Below are positions 1 through 10,799 of a stretch of DNA of 64,000 nucleotides, one piece after another (the stretch's first letter is position 1; every line of letters starts with the position of its first letter). The DNA lies in the NCBI GenBank assembly GCA_035534615.1, contig DATLRO010000068.1, forward strand, positions 1 to 64,000. Reading direction: 5' to 3'. Position numbers and translations under genes: made by a program. The notes beneath the pieces were generated by a model that made no database searches, was not told where the DNA came from, and was given only the letters and a program-made list of their open reading frames with translations. Source of the DNA: JAGWRA01 sp035534615 (GTDB lineage: Bacteria > Acidobacteriota > Vicinamibacteria > Vicinamibacterales > CAVVIG01).

Positions 1-127
1 TCGCGCTTCATTGACCTGTTTCAGGCGTCCAGGGTGGAAGCCAGCCGCCGGGGACGCTGGGACGGGAAAGACAGATGAACACGGCGCCTGGTTTCGTCAC
101 TCGTTACTCATTCAAGGGAGAGGCACT

Positions 128-1894
128 GTGAAACGCCTTCGATTGCTCGCAACACTGACGCTGGCTTTGACCGTGGGTGTCTCCGGCGCCTACGCCAAGG
201 GGCCTGGTGGCCACCACTATGGGAAGTTCGACCGTCATCTCCGGCAGACGCTGACGCAGACCCAGACCGGCAAGAACAAGCGGATCATCATCGGGTTCAA
301 GCCGGGCCAGGCCTGGACGGTGTACCAGCGCCTGCTGAAGCAGGGGGCGACCGTCACCGGCTACTACCCTCGCCTGCACTCGTTCGCCGTCACGATGCGC
401 GACAACGACCTGCAGAAGCTGAACAGCGATACGAACGTGACGGACGTGTCGACCGACGCGACGGTTCACGCGTCCGCGACGCTCGGGGACCTGCTGGGCG
501 GGAACACGGGCACGACCGACACGCTGCGCGCTGACCTCGGCCTGGGCGTGGCGAGCGGGAGCGGGGCCTTCACGGGGCCGACAGGGACTGGCATTACCGT
601 CGCCCTGATCGACTCGGGCCTCAATCCGTCGTCTGATGTCGACGCCTCGCGTATCGAGGCGTTCTACGACTTCACGCAGGGCGGCATCCTCACCACGCCG
701 TCGGACGGCTTCGGTCACGGCACGCACGTCGCCGGGCTGATCGGCGGCACGGGCGCGCTCTCGAACGGCCAGTACGCCGGCGTCGCGCCGGGGGTGAACT
801 TCGTTGTCTGCAAGGTGCTGGACAGCACCGGCGCGGGGGACACCAGCAACGTGATCGCCGCGCTGCAGTTCATCACGGCGAACAAGGACGCGCTGGGCAT
901 CCAGGTCGTCAACATGTCGCTCGGGCACCCGCCGTACGAGAATGCGGCGACCGACCCGCTCGACCAGGCGGTCGAGCAGGCGGTGCAGGCGGGCCTGATC
1001 GTCGTGACGTCGGCCGGCAACTACGGCGAGAACCCGACGACCGGTCAGGTCGGCTACGCCGGCGTCGCGGTGCCGGGCAACGATCCGGAGGCGTTGACGG
1101 TCGGGGCGGCGATGACGCAGAACACGACGACGCGGACCGACGATCAGGTGGCGCCGTACAGCTCGCGCGGGCCCTCGTGGTTCGACGGCTTTGCGAAGCC
1201 GGACGTGGTCGCGCCGGGTCACATGCTGACGTCGGACTCGTCGCCGAACTCCTATCTGGTGAACGAGATCCTGGGGCTCGGCTACAACAACCTGCTCGTG
1301 GGCAGCGACTACATCACGCTCTGCGGGACGAGCATGGCGGCGGGCGTGACGACCGGCGTCGTGGCGCTGATGCTGCAGGCACACCAGCTGGCGGAGCCGA
1401 ACTCGCCGCAACTGACCCCGAACGCCGTGAAGGCGATGCTGGAATTCAGCTCGACGACGCTGACCGATCCGACGACCGGGCAGGCGTACAACGCGCTGAC
1501 GCAGGGCGCCGGGGAAATCGACGCCGCGGGCGCCGTGGCGCTGGCCTCCTCGGTCGATACGACCCAGCCGGTCGGTGCGAACTGGCTGATGTCGTCGGTG
1601 ACGCCGTCGACGACCACAGCCGACGGCCAGACGTGGAACTGGGCCCAGAACATCGTCTGGGGAGATGCCGCTGGCTCGGGTGGTTCGGTGTACACGAACT
1701 CGGCCGCGTGGGCGAACAACATCGTCTGGGGCAACAACGTTGTCTGGGGCAACAACATCGTCTGGGGGAACAACATCGTCTGGGGGAACAACATCGTCTG
1801 GGGCGAGAACATCGTCTGGGGCGAGAACATCGTCTGGGGCAACAACATCGTCTGGGGCGAGAACATCGTTTGGGGTGCGGTTCCACTCAATTAA
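128..1894 (+). CDS. Secreted S8 (subtilisin-like) serine protease with C-terminal NIVWG repeats
   Basis: Exported subtilase, 588 aa. The GTG start at 128 is chosen because it follows a purine-rich ribosome site (AAGGGAGAGG) and opens a classical signal peptide (MKRLRLLATLTLALTVGVSG, cleavage probably after AYA). A propeptide/inhibitor-like stretch (about residues 30-115) precedes the catalytic domain. The triad is visible: Asp162 in 'VALIDSGLN', His197 in 'GHGTHVAG', Ser402 in 'GTSMAAG', with oxyanion Asn298 in 'SAGNYG'. The C-terminus (about 505-588) is Trp/Asn-rich and ends in nine tandem copies of [NE]N[IV]VWG plus one isolated copy. The role of the tail is unknown; surface anchoring or autotransport are guesses. 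Family assignment is firm, substrate is not. Confidence 0.93.
   Translation: MKRLRLLATLTLALTVGVSGAYAKGPGGHHYGKFDRHLRQTLTQTQTGKNKRIIIGFKPGQAWTVYQRLLKQGATVTGYYPRLHSFAVTMRDNDLQKLNSDTNVTDVSTDATVHASATLGDLLGGNTGTTDTLRADLGLGVASGSGAFTGPTGTGITVALIDSGLNPSSDVDASRIEAFYDFTQGGILTTPSDGFGHGTHVAGLIGGTGALSNGQYAGVAPGVNFVVCKVLDSTGAGDTSNVIAALQFITANKDALGIQVVNMSLGHPPYENAATDPLDQAVEQAVQAGLIVVTSAGNYGENPTTGQVGYAGVAVPGNDPEALTVGAAMTQNTTTRTDDQVAPYSSRGPSWFDGFAKPDVVAPGHMLTSDSSPNSYLVNEILGLGYNNLLVGSDYITLCGTSMAAGVTTGVVALMLQAHQLAEPNSPQLTPNAVKAMLEFSSTTLTDPTTGQAYNALTQGAGEIDAAGAVALASSVDTTQPVGANWLMSSVTPSTTTADGQTWNWAQNIVWGDAAGSGGSVYTNSAAWANNIVWGNNVVWGNNIVWGNNIVWGNNIVWGENIVWGENIVWGNNIVWGENIVWGAVPLN
1715..1876 (+). repeat. Nine tandem 18-bp repeats encoding [NE]NIVWG
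   Basis: Exactly 162 bp, nine units of 18 bp with consensus aacaacatcgtctggggc, in frame at the 3' end of the subtilase gene. Units differ mainly at the first codon (AAC or GAG); one carries Val for Ile. Near-identity at DNA level indicates recent expansion or homogenisation, so copy number probably varies between strains. Confidence 0.95.
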
Positions 1895-1915
1895 CCGGGA
1901 TTAATGGAGGGCAGC

Positions 1916-2584
1916 ATGGAGATCATGCCTTACCAGCCCGGTGTGGAGGTCGAACAATCCGCCTCAGTGGTGTCTGAGGCGGGGAAGGGAACCGTCACCT
2001 CGGACTGGCGCGAGAAACTGCCGACGCTGGCTGGACGCCAGGTCACCCTCCGGCAGCTGCGACTCAGCGACGCGGAGTCGCTGCTGGCGATGCTGACGAC
2101 GGAGGAAGTGACCCGGTTCATCTCACCGCCCCCGACGACCGTGGAAGGGTTCCGGCGCTTCATTCAGTGGACGCAGGAGGAGCAGTCAGCCGGCCGTTAC
2201 TGTTGCTTCGCCGTGGTCCCCGAGGGAATGGATGTCGCCGTGGGTCTCTTCCAGGTGCGGTCGCTCGAACCAGGGTTCGGGACCGCAGAGTGGGGCTTCG
2301 TCCTGGGTTCGCCATACTGGGGCTCAGGGATGTTCGTTGATGGCGCGCGTCTGGTTGTCGATTTTGCCTTTGAGACCCTCGGGGTCCACCGGCTGGAAGC
2401 CCGGGCGGCCGTCCGGAACGGCCGGGGCAATGGCGCGCTGAGGAAGCTCGGTGCGGTGCAGGAGGGGGTGCTCCGGCGCTCGTTCCTCCGCCGCGGCGAG
2501 TATCTGGACCAGGTGCTCTGGGCCATTCTCGAAGAGGAATGGCGGCGGACCACGACGGTCCGGGTCCCGGCGGTCGTTCACTAG
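1916..2584 (+). CDS. GNAT-family N-acetyltransferase (RimJ/RimL-like)
   Basis: Protein of 222 aa of the acetyl-CoA-dependent GNAT fold, subgroup resembling ribosomal-protein alanine acetyltransferases. Visible family features are 'VTLRQLRLSDAESLLAML' near the N-terminus, an internal 'WGFVLGSPYWGSGMFVDGARLV' type acetyl-CoA region and the terminal 'RLEARAAVRNGRGNGALRKLG' block, in which 'N..S/G..aLrKLG' is typical of RimJ-like enzymes. The ATG at 1916 is preferred over the in-frame ATG at 1904 because GGAGG (1906-1910) sits 5 nt before it. It follows the subtilase by 21 bp. The true acceptor (protein, small molecule or antibiotic) cannot be read from sequence. Confidence 0.85.
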   Translation: MEIMPYQPGVEVEQSASVVSEAGKGTVTSDWREKLPTLAGRQVTLRQLRLSDAESLLAMLTTEEVTRFISPPPTTVEGFRRFIQWTQEEQSAGRYCCFAVVPEGMDVAVGLFQVRSLEPGFGTAEWGFVLGSPYWGSGMFVDGARLVVDFAFETLGVHRLEARAAVRNGRGNGALRKLGAVQEGVLRRSFLRRGEYLDQVLWAILEEEWRRTTTVRVPAVVH

Positions 2585-2677
2585 AGCGCCGTCGGACTCG
2601 TTCGGATCACCGGGGGCCGCAGGGGGTCGTCCGCGAGGACGGGACCCTGCGGCCCGTTGGTGTCTCTGCCTGATGCC

Positions 2678-5062
2678 ATGAACGCAGCGAGCCTCCGGGC
2701 GGAACCTCCGGCACTGGCGACCCAGCCGACCGCGCGCGAGCGGACGGTGGAGGAGGCGCCCGCCTCGCCGCGCATCGGCCAGATTTACGTCTACGGCGTC
2801 ATCCTGCTCGGCGCCGCCGTCCTTCTCACCTTCTTCCCGCACAGCTGCGCGCGGCCGACGCTCTTCATCCTGTTCCTGGGGGTGTCCTCGGCGGCCGCCG
2901 GCTTCAAGATCAACCTGCCGCTGAGCAAGGGCGGGTCGACGATGTCGGTCTCGTATGCGGCCGACTTCACCGCCATGCTCCTCATCGGGCCCAGCCAGAC
3001 GATGCTGATCTCGATGGTCAGCGCGTGGGCCCAGTGCGCGTTCAACACCCGGCGGAAGAACCCGTTTTCGCGCACGGTGTTCAGCATGGCGAGCCTCATC
3101 GTCACCGTGCAGCTGGCCGGGCTCGCCTACCGACTGCTCGGGGGCCGCTTCGGCCATCTGGACCTCGGCGGCTCCTTCGCCGAGCCGCTGGTCGGGGCGG
3201 CGGCCGTGTACTTCCTGGCGAACACGCTGTTCGTGGCGACGGCCATCGCCCTGTCGAGCGGCCAGTCGATCCGCCGGGTCTGGTACCAGAACTTCCTGTG
3301 GACGGGACCGAGCTACTTCGTCGGCGCGGGGACCGCCGCAGTGCTCGCCCTCATCATCGACCGGACGGGGCAGTGGTTCGCCCTGCTGGCGGCGGCGCCG
3401 GTGTACCTGACGCACCGCACGTACCAGATCTATCTGGGCCGGATGGAGGACGAGCAGCGGCACGTGGAGCAGATCAAGGAGCTCCACTGGGCGACGATGG
3501 AGGCGCTCGAACTGGCCAAGCGGTCGGAGAAGGCGCTGGCCTCGGAGAAGGAGCGGCTGGCGATCACGCTCCGGAGCATCGGTGACGGCGTCGTGACGAT
3601 CGACACACGCGGTCAGATCGTCATGCTCAACAACATGGCGGAAGTGCTGACCGGCTGGTCGCAGGCGGAGGCGCTCGGCAAGCCGCTGGACGCCGTGCTG
3701 CACGTCCTGGACCCCGACACGCACGAGCGGCTGGCGGACCCGCTGGTCGAGGTCGACGGGGCCGACCACCCGGACGGGCGCCGGCAGGCGCTGCTGCGGG
3801 CGCGCGACGGCGCGGAGCGGGTCATCGAGCGGATCGCGACGCCGCTGCACGACAAGGACGGCGTGGTCGGCATGGTGCTCGTCATCCGGGACGTCACCGA
3901 CGCGACGTCGCTCGAGCAGGAGCGGCTGAAGGCGAGCAAGCTCGAGTCGCTCGGCATCCTGGCCGGTGGCATCGCCCACGATTTCAACAACATCCTGATG
4001 GCGGTCGTCGGCAACCTGTCGCTGGCGAGCATGGCCGCGGTCGACGAGAAGACCCGGAAGCGGCTCTCGGAGGCCGAAAAGGCGTGCGTGCGCGCCCGGA
4101 GCCTGACGCAGCAGCTGCTGACCTTCTCGAAGGGGGGCGCGCCCGTGCGGAAGACGATGGCGGTCGGCGCGCTGCTCGAGGATTCGTCGCAGTTCGCGCT
4201 GCGCGGCGCCAACGTGAAGTGCGAGGTCGCGATCCCGCCGGACCTCTGGCAGGTGGATGCCGACGAAGGGCAGATGAACCAGGTCATCAACAACATCGTG
4301 CTGAACGCCAAGCAGGCCATGCCGAAGGGCGGGACCGTGCGCGTCAGCGCCGACAACCTGGTCATCGGCCCGGACGACCGGCCGGCCGGCTTCGATCAGC
4401 CCGACGGGCGCTACGTCCGGCTGTCGATTGCCGACGAAGGCACCGGGATTCCGGAGGAAATCCGGCGCCGGATCTTCGATCCCTACTTCACGACCAAGCC
4501 GAAAGGCAGCGGGCTCGGCCTGGCGTCGTCGTACTCGATCATCCGGAAGCACGACGGCTGCATCGGCGTCGAGTCGCAGGTCGGTGTCGGCACGACGTTC
4601 CACATCTACCTCCCGGTCTCGGCGAAGCAGATCCGGGCGGTGGCCGCGCCGCAGGAAACCATGGCGCGGGGCCGGGGGCGCGTGCTGCTCATGGACGACG
4701 AGGACGTCGTCCGGGACGTCGCCGGCGAGATGCTCCAGTTCATCGGCTACGAGGTCGTCGCGGTCGCCGACGGGCGCGACGCCATCGAGACCTACAAGCG
4801 CGAGATGGCGGCCGGCCGGAGGTTCGACGCCGTCATCACCGACCTGACCGTGCCGGGCGGCATGGGCGGCAAGGACGCGGTCAGCGCCCTCCGGGAGTTC
4901 GACCCCGACGTGCACGCCATCGTGTCGAGCGGCTACGCCGACGATCCGGTCATGGCCGAATTCCGGCGGTACGGCTTCCGGGGCGTCGTGGCGAAGCCGT
5001 TCACGGTGAAGGAGCTGGCCAAGGTGCTCCACACCGCCGAAGCGGCGGCCGCGGTGGCCTAG
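2678..5062 (+). CDS. Membrane hybrid sensor histidine kinase with PAS and receiver domains
   Basis: About 794 aa. Domains in order: hydrophobic multi-pass N-terminus (about 25-215), charged coiled-coil linker (about 250-295), PAS (about 295-410, 'LRSIGDGVVTIDTRG'), HisKA with phospho-His434 in 'GGIAHDFNNIL', HATPase with N-box 'NQVINNIVLNA' (about 533) and G-boxes 'DEGTGIPEE' and 'GSGLGLAS', and a C-terminal receiver (about 667-790) with phospho-Asp722 in 'VITDLTVPG' and Lys in 'VAKPF'. The HDFNN H-box is typical of NtrB/FixL-like hybrids. The signal is unknown and no partner regulator is adjacent. Starts TTG 2657 and GTG 2660 are also in frame; none has a clear Shine-Dalgarno, so the start is uncertain. 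Confidence 0.9.
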   Translation: MNAASLRAEPPALATQPTARERTVEEAPASPRIGQIYVYGVILLGAAVLLTFFPHSCARPTLFILFLGVSSAAAGFKINLPLSKGGSTMSVSYAADFTAMLLIGPSQTMLISMVSAWAQCAFNTRRKNPFSRTVFSMASLIVTVQLAGLAYRLLGGRFGHLDLGGSFAEPLVGAAAVYFLANTLFVATAIALSSGQSIRRVWYQNFLWTGPSYFVGAGTAAVLALIIDRTGQWFALLAAAPVYLTHRTYQIYLGRMEDEQRHVEQIKELHWATMEALELAKRSEKALASEKERLAITLRSIGDGVVTIDTRGQIVMLNNMAEVLTGWSQAEALGKPLDAVLHVLDPDTHERLADPLVEVDGADHPDGRRQALLRARDGAERVIERIATPLHDKDGVVGMVLVIRDVTDATSLEQERLKASKLESLGILAGGIAHDFNNILMAVVGNLSLASMAAVDEKTRKRLSEAEKACVRARSLTQQLLTFSKGGAPVRKTMAVGALLEDSSQFALRGANVKCEVAIPPDLWQVDADEGQMNQVINNIVLNAKQAMPKGGTVRVSADNLVIGPDDRPAGFDQPDGRYVRLSIADEGTGIPEEIRRRIFDPYFTTKPKGSGLGLASSYSIIRKHDGCIGVESQVGVGTTFHIYLPVSAKQIRAVAAPQETMARGRGRVLLMDDEDVVRDVAGEMLQFIGYEVVAVADGRDAIETYKREMAAGRRFDAVITDLTVPGGMGGKDAVSALREFDPDVHAIVSSGYADDPVMAEFRRYGFRGVVAKPFTVKELAKVLHTAEAAAAVA

Positions 5063-5161
5063 TCTGCGCGGCGTTCCGGTGTCCGATCCGGCGCCCTCCG
5101 GCGGCGCCCTCCCGGGTGCTATGCTCTACGCGACGGCGCCAGCCTCAACGCGGAGCACACC

Positions 5162-6121
5162 GTGGCCTTTCCCTACGAGCTGTTCGATCTGTCGGGAGTC
5201 CGGACCTATCCGCTGAAGTCGCGCGACAGCAAGGTCCGGGTCGAGGCGTTCGCCCGGCCGCACGCGGCCGGCCAGGGGGTCGGCGGGCTGCTGGCGTCGC
5301 TGCCCGACATCCTGGCCGGATCCGACTTCCGGGCGGTGGTCCGGGCCATCGTCGAGGCGCGGCGGGCCGACGGCGGGTTGCTCTGGGGGCTGGGGGCGCA
5401 CGTCGTCAAGACCGGCCTCGGCCCGATCGTGATCGACCTCATGGAGCGCGGGTTCGTCTCGGGCCTCGCGGTCAACGGCGCGACGATGATTCACGACTTC
5501 GAGGTGGCGCTGGTCGGCGCGACCTCGGAAGACGTCGATGCGGCGCTCGGCCCGGGCCGGTTCGGCATGGCCGACGAGACCGGCCGGCTGCTGAACGGCG
5601 CGATCAACGACGGCGTGGCGGCGGGGCTCGGGATCGGCCAGGCGGCCGGCGCGTACCTGCTCGGGCGGCAGCCGCAGTATCTCCGGTACAGCGTGCTGGC
5701 GCAGGCCGCCCGGCTCGGCATTCCGGTCACCGTGCACGTGGCGATCGGCACCGACATCATCCACATGCATCCTGCCGCGTCGGGAGCGGCGCTCGGCGAA
5801 GGCAGCCTGCGCGACTTCCGATATTTCGCGTCGAACGTGGCGCGGCTGGACCGCGGGGTCTACCTCAACTGCGGATCGGCGGTCGTGCTGCCCGAGGTGT
5901 TCCTCAAGGCGATCGCGCTCGCGCGGAACCGGGGCGTGGCGTTCGCCGGCCTGACGACCGTGAACCTCGACTTCGCGAGGCTGTACCGGCCGCAGACGAA
6001 CGTCGTGTCGCGACCGGTGGCCGGCGGCGGGCGGGGCTACGCGCTGGTCGGCCATCACGAGCTGCTGATCCCCCTGCTGGCCGCGGCGGTCATCGAGGAG
6101 GCGGGAGCGATCGGCGGCTGA
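5162..6121 (+). CDS. Conserved hypothetical, deoxyhypusine-synthase-like fold
   Basis: 319 aa, GTG start with GGAG 6 nt upstream. The sequence has conserved blocks that look catalytic or cofactor-binding: 'GAHVVKTGLGPIVIDLMERG', 'NGATMIHDFEVAL', 'TSEDVDAALG', 'HVAIGTDIIHMHP', 'YLNCGSAVVLPEVFLKA' and 'GRGYALVGHHELLIPLL'. I recognise this as a widespread bacterial conserved family that is sometimes linked to the NAD-dependent deoxyhypusine synthase superfamily, but I do not see the canonical enzyme's catalytic Lys motif and bacteria generally lack its eIF5A substrate. Function is therefore open. It stands between the sensor kinase and a tRNA gene with no obvious operon partner. Confidence 0.55.
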   Translation: MAFPYELFDLSGVRTYPLKSRDSKVRVEAFARPHAAGQGVGGLLASLPDILAGSDFRAVVRAIVEARRADGGLLWGLGAHVVKTGLGPIVIDLMERGFVSGLAVNGATMIHDFEVALVGATSEDVDAALGPGRFGMADETGRLLNGAINDGVAAGLGIGQAAGAYLLGRQPQYLRYSVLAQAARLGIPVTVHVAIGTDIIHMHPAASGAALGEGSLRDFRYFASNVARLDRGVYLNCGSAVVLPEVFLKAIALARNRGVAFAGLTTVNLDFARLYRPQTNVVSRPVAGGGRGYALVGHHELLIPLLAAAVIEEAGAIGG

Positions 6122-6182
6122 TTGGAGGCGGGCGGGTGCCCGCGGTACCGTGGCGGGGCCCGTCCCGGAGACCGGCGCCGAC

Positions 6183-6188
6183 TATGGT
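6183..6188 (+). promoter_or_regulatory. Candidate -10 box for the tRNA gene
   Basis: TATGGT lies 16 nt before the tRNA 5' end in an AT-rich patch unusual for this genome. I see no convincing -35 box at 16-18 nt upstream, so this is tentative. Confidence 0.35.
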
Positions 6189-6204
6189 AAACTTGAAAGT
6201 TCAC

Positions 6205-6281
6205 GCCGGTGTAGCTCAGTTGGTTAGAGCACGCGGCTCATATCCGCGGCGTCCGGGGTTCAAGTCCCTGCACCGGCACCA
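6205..6281 (+). tRNA. tRNA with CAU anticodon (Met elongator or Ile2)
   Basis: 77 nt including an encoded CCA. It folds fully: acceptor GCCGGTG/CACCGGC with discriminator A, D-stem GCTC/GAGC, anticodon stem CGCGG/CCGCG with loop CTCATAT (anticodon CAT), 5-nt variable loop, and T-stem CGGGG/CCCTG (one G-U) with loop TTCAAGT. It is not the initiator: positions 1 and 72 pair, and the anticodon stem lacks the GGG/CCC run. A CAT anticodon can be elongator Met or, after lysidine modification, Ile for AUA codons. The next gene is tilS, the lysidine synthase, which makes the Ile2 reading attractive but not proven. Confidence 0.93.
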
Positions 6282-6288
6282 AATTCAT

Positions 6289-6359
6289 TCGGGGCTCTGC
6301 CCCGAGCCCGCGCCTTCGCGCGAAACGCTCCGGCGGGCCGCCGGAGCCTTGGCGAAGGC
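6289..6359. repeat. Cluster of GC-rich palindromes between tRNA and tilS
   Basis: Three consecutive hairpins: 6289-6305 (7-bp perfect stem, TCT loop), 6328-6346 (9-bp perfect stem, single G centre) and 6346-6359 (5-bp stem, GGCG loop). More imperfect inverted repeats continue to about 6505, so the 229-bp gap 6282-6510 is structured, not coding. The first hairpin may help terminate the tRNA transcript, though no T-run follows. Its GGCTCTGCCCCGA segment resembles part of the element inserted in pdxJ. Confidence 0.6.
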
Positions 6360-6510
6360 TGGCCGGCTCGCTTCACTGCGCTCGCGACGCTGGCTCGCTC
6401 CGTTCCGCTCGCGCCCCCTCGATGCCCTCAGGGCGCCTCGAGCTTGCCGAGAGGCGGGCGCGCGTTGCGCGCCGCCGCGCACGTCCTCGAGGCACGTGCG
6501 CGGTTTCGAG

Positions 6511-7934
6511 ATGGCGTCTCTCCTCGCCCGGGTGATCGGCACAATTCGGGAGCACGACCTGGCGCCGCGCGGGGCGGCCGTGCTGGCGGCGCTGTCGGGC
6601 GGGTCCGATTCGGTCGCGCTGGTGTCGCTGCTGCGCGAGGCGGAGGACGCCGGTGAGCTGCGGCTGGTCGGCCTCGCGCACTTTCATCACGGCCTGCGGC
6701 CCGGCGAGGCGGATGCCGACGAGCAGTTCTGCGTGGCACTGGCCGGGCGGATCGGCGTGCCGATCGACGTCGGCCGGGGCGACGTGGCCGCGCTCGCGCG
6801 GGCGCGCCGGCTGTCGATCGAGGACGCCGCGCGCGTCGCCCGCTACGCGTTCCTCGAGGAGGCGCGCCAGCGCGCCGGCGCGGCCGTGGTGGCCGTCGGG
6901 CACACCCGCGACGACCAGGCGGAGACGTTCCTGCTGCGCGTCGTCCGCGGCGCCGGCACCCGCGGGCTGGCGGCCATTCGTCCGCGCGCCGGCTGCGTCA
7001 TCCGGCCGCTGCTGGACTGCGGGCGCGACGAGCTGCGGCGCCACCTCGCGGATCGCGGACTCTCCTTCCGCGACGATGCGACGAACGCCGATCGCCGGAT
7101 TCCCCGCAACCGCGTCCGCCACGAGACCCTGCCGGCGCTGCGCCGGCATTTCAACCCCGAGGTGACCGCGGTCCTGGCCCGCGAGGCCACCCTCGCCCGC
7201 GACGATGCCGCGCTGCTGGAGCAGCTCGCCGGCGAGGCCTACGGCGCGCTCGTGACGGAAGGGGACGGGGAACTGCGCCTCCACGCGGACCGGCTCCGCC
7301 GGACGCCGCGCGCGCTGGCGCGGCGGGTGGCCCAGCAGGCGCTCGCGGCGACGGCCGGCGGGCGGTTCGTCGGCTTCCATCATGTCGAGGTGCTGCTCGC
7401 CCTGTGCGGGCCGGACGCCCGGGGCGGCGTGGATCTGCCGGGGCAGCGGGCGGAACGAAATGGCGGAGAGGTCGTCTTAGTGAGTAGGGCCGGCGGCGTC
7501 GCGCCACCGGCCACGGCCGCGTTTCAGTATCCGCTGGCCGTTCCGGGAACCGTGGAGGTCCCCGAGGCCGGCTGCCGGATTTCGGCGGTCCTGCCCGGGC
7601 CGGGCGGCGATCCGGCGGCCGACCCGGGCGCCTGGACCGGCCGCGGGCCGTGGGCGCTGGTGGCCGCGGGCCGGGTACGGCCCGGCCTGGGCGTCCGCAG
7701 CCGCCGGCCGGGCGACCGGTTTCAGCCGGCCGGATTCGGCGGGCACCGGAAACTGCAGGATTTCTTCGTTGATCACAAAATTGCCCGACCCGACCGCGAT
7801 CGGGTGCCGCTGGTGGTCGACGCCGAGGACCGGATCGTCTGGGTGGCGGGCCACCGGCTGGCGGACGAGTTTCGTGTGACTGACCGCGCGGCAGGCATGG
7901 TAATCTTGAAGCTTGAGGCTCGGGGAGGCACGGC

Positions 7935-7938
<4 letters not shown>
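6511..7938 (+). CDS. tilS: tRNA(Ile)-lysidine synthase
   Basis: 475 aa cytoplasmic ATP-dependent enzyme that attaches lysine to C34 of tRNA-Ile(CAU), changing its identity from Met to Ile. The N-type ATP pyrophosphatase PP-loop SGGSDS is at residues 29-34, followed by family blocks 'HFHHGLR', 'GHTRDDQAETFLLR', 'RGLAAI' and 'IPRNRVRH'. The C-terminal TilS domain ends with 'RRPGDRFQPAGFGGHRKLQD' and 'DEFRV'. The length matches long-form TilS. The ATG at 6511 begins just before the conserved region; an in-frame extension upstream covers only palindromic repeat DNA and is rejected. Its stop overlaps the ftsH start by 4 nt (TTGA), implying translational coupling. Confidence 0.95.
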
Positions 7939-9845
<1,907 letters not shown>

Positions 9846-9917
9846 GCCCGGTTCTCTGCGCCCGCCGTCCGGCGCCGGCTTCGGCCGGCCCGGCGCGCCG
9901 GGTGCCGGGAGCCGGTC

Positions 9918-10799
9918 GTGATCTCCCGCCGACACTACGACCTCCCGCTTCCCGGCGGCCGCCGGCTGGTGCTCGGCCCGCGGACGCTCGTCATGGGCGT
10001 GCTGAACGTCACTCCCGATTCCTTCGCCGAGGCGGTCCCGCGCCTGGATCCCGTCCAGGCGGCCGCCGACGCGCATCGGATGGAAGCCGAAGGGGCCGAC
10101 CTGATCGACATCGGCGGCGAGTCGACGCGGCCCGGCGCCGGGCCGGTGACGGTCGAAGAGGAACTGGCGCGCGTCATGCCGGTGATCGACCGGCTGCGCG
10201 GGCGCATCGGCGTTCCGCTGGCGATCGACACCAGCAAGGCGGCCGTGGCGCGCGCGGCGCTCGACGCGGGCGTCGCGATCGTCAATGACGTGAGCGGGCT
10301 GCGCGCCGACCCTGCGCTGGCCGGCGTGGTGGCCGCGCACGGGGCGGCCCTCGTGCTGATGCACTCGCGCGGCACGCCCCGCGACATGCATCACGAGGCG
10401 CGCTACGAGTCGCTCCTCGACGAGGTCGCGGCCGAGCTGCGGGCGGCGATGGCGCGGGCCGTCGAGGCCGGGGTGCCGGCGGCGCAGCTGATCCTCGACC
10501 CCGGAATCGGATTTGCCAAGCGGCCGGCGCACAGCTATGGTGTGCTGGCGGGGTTGTCCGCCCTCACCCCGCTCGACCGGCCGCTCCTGGTCGGCCCGTC
10601 GCGCAAGTCGTTCCTGTGCACGGCGATTGGCGACGTGCCGGCCCCTGAGCGCGACTGGGCGACGGCGGCGGCCGTGACGGCTGCCGTCCTGGAGGGCGCC
10701 CATATCGTCCGCGTGCACGCGGTGCACGCCATGGGACAGGTGGTGCGTGTCGCCGACGAGCTGCGGCGGCACGCGGACGCTTCGGCATGGACAGGCTGA
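9918..10799 (+). CDS. folP: Dihydropteroate synthase
   Basis: 293 aa folate-pathway TIM-barrel enzyme condensing p-aminobenzoate with 6-hydroxymethyl-dihydropterin diphosphate; the target of sulfonamides. Signature motifs are all present: 'MGVLNVTPDSF', 'IDIGGESTRPGAG', 'IDTSK', 'NDVSG', 'DPGIGFAK' and 'GPSRKSFL', ending in 'VRVHAVHAM'. GTG start. Its 3' end overlaps cdaA by 13 nt, so the two are likely cotranscribed and coupled. Confidence 0.97.
   Translation: MISRRHYDLPLPGGRRLVLGPRTLVMGVLNVTPDSFAEAVPRLDPVQAAADAHRMEAEGADLIDIGGESTRPGAGPVTVEEELARVMPVIDRLRGRIGVPLAIDTSKAAVARAALDAGVAIVNDVSGLRADPALAGVVAAHGAALVLMHSRGTPRDMHHEARYESLLDEVAAELRAAMARAVEAGVPAAQLILDPGIGFAKRPAHSYGVLAGLSALTPLDRPLLVGPSRKSFLCTAIGDVPAPERDWATAAAVTAAVLEGAHIVRVHAVHAMGQVVRVADELRRHADASAWTG

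Noticed and set aside
2324..5032. 902-codon open frame on the minus strand antisense to the hybrid kinase
   Set aside because: Arg/His/Asp-rich composition typical of antisense reading in GC-rich DNA; the plus-strand kinase has complete catalytic motifs.
6184..7914. Two similar AT-rich strings, ATGGTAAACTTGAA (6184) and ATGGTAATCTTGAA (7897)
   Set aside because: The second encodes the conserved end of TilS; with only two copies the similarity may be chance, and no promoter spacing supports a shared element.
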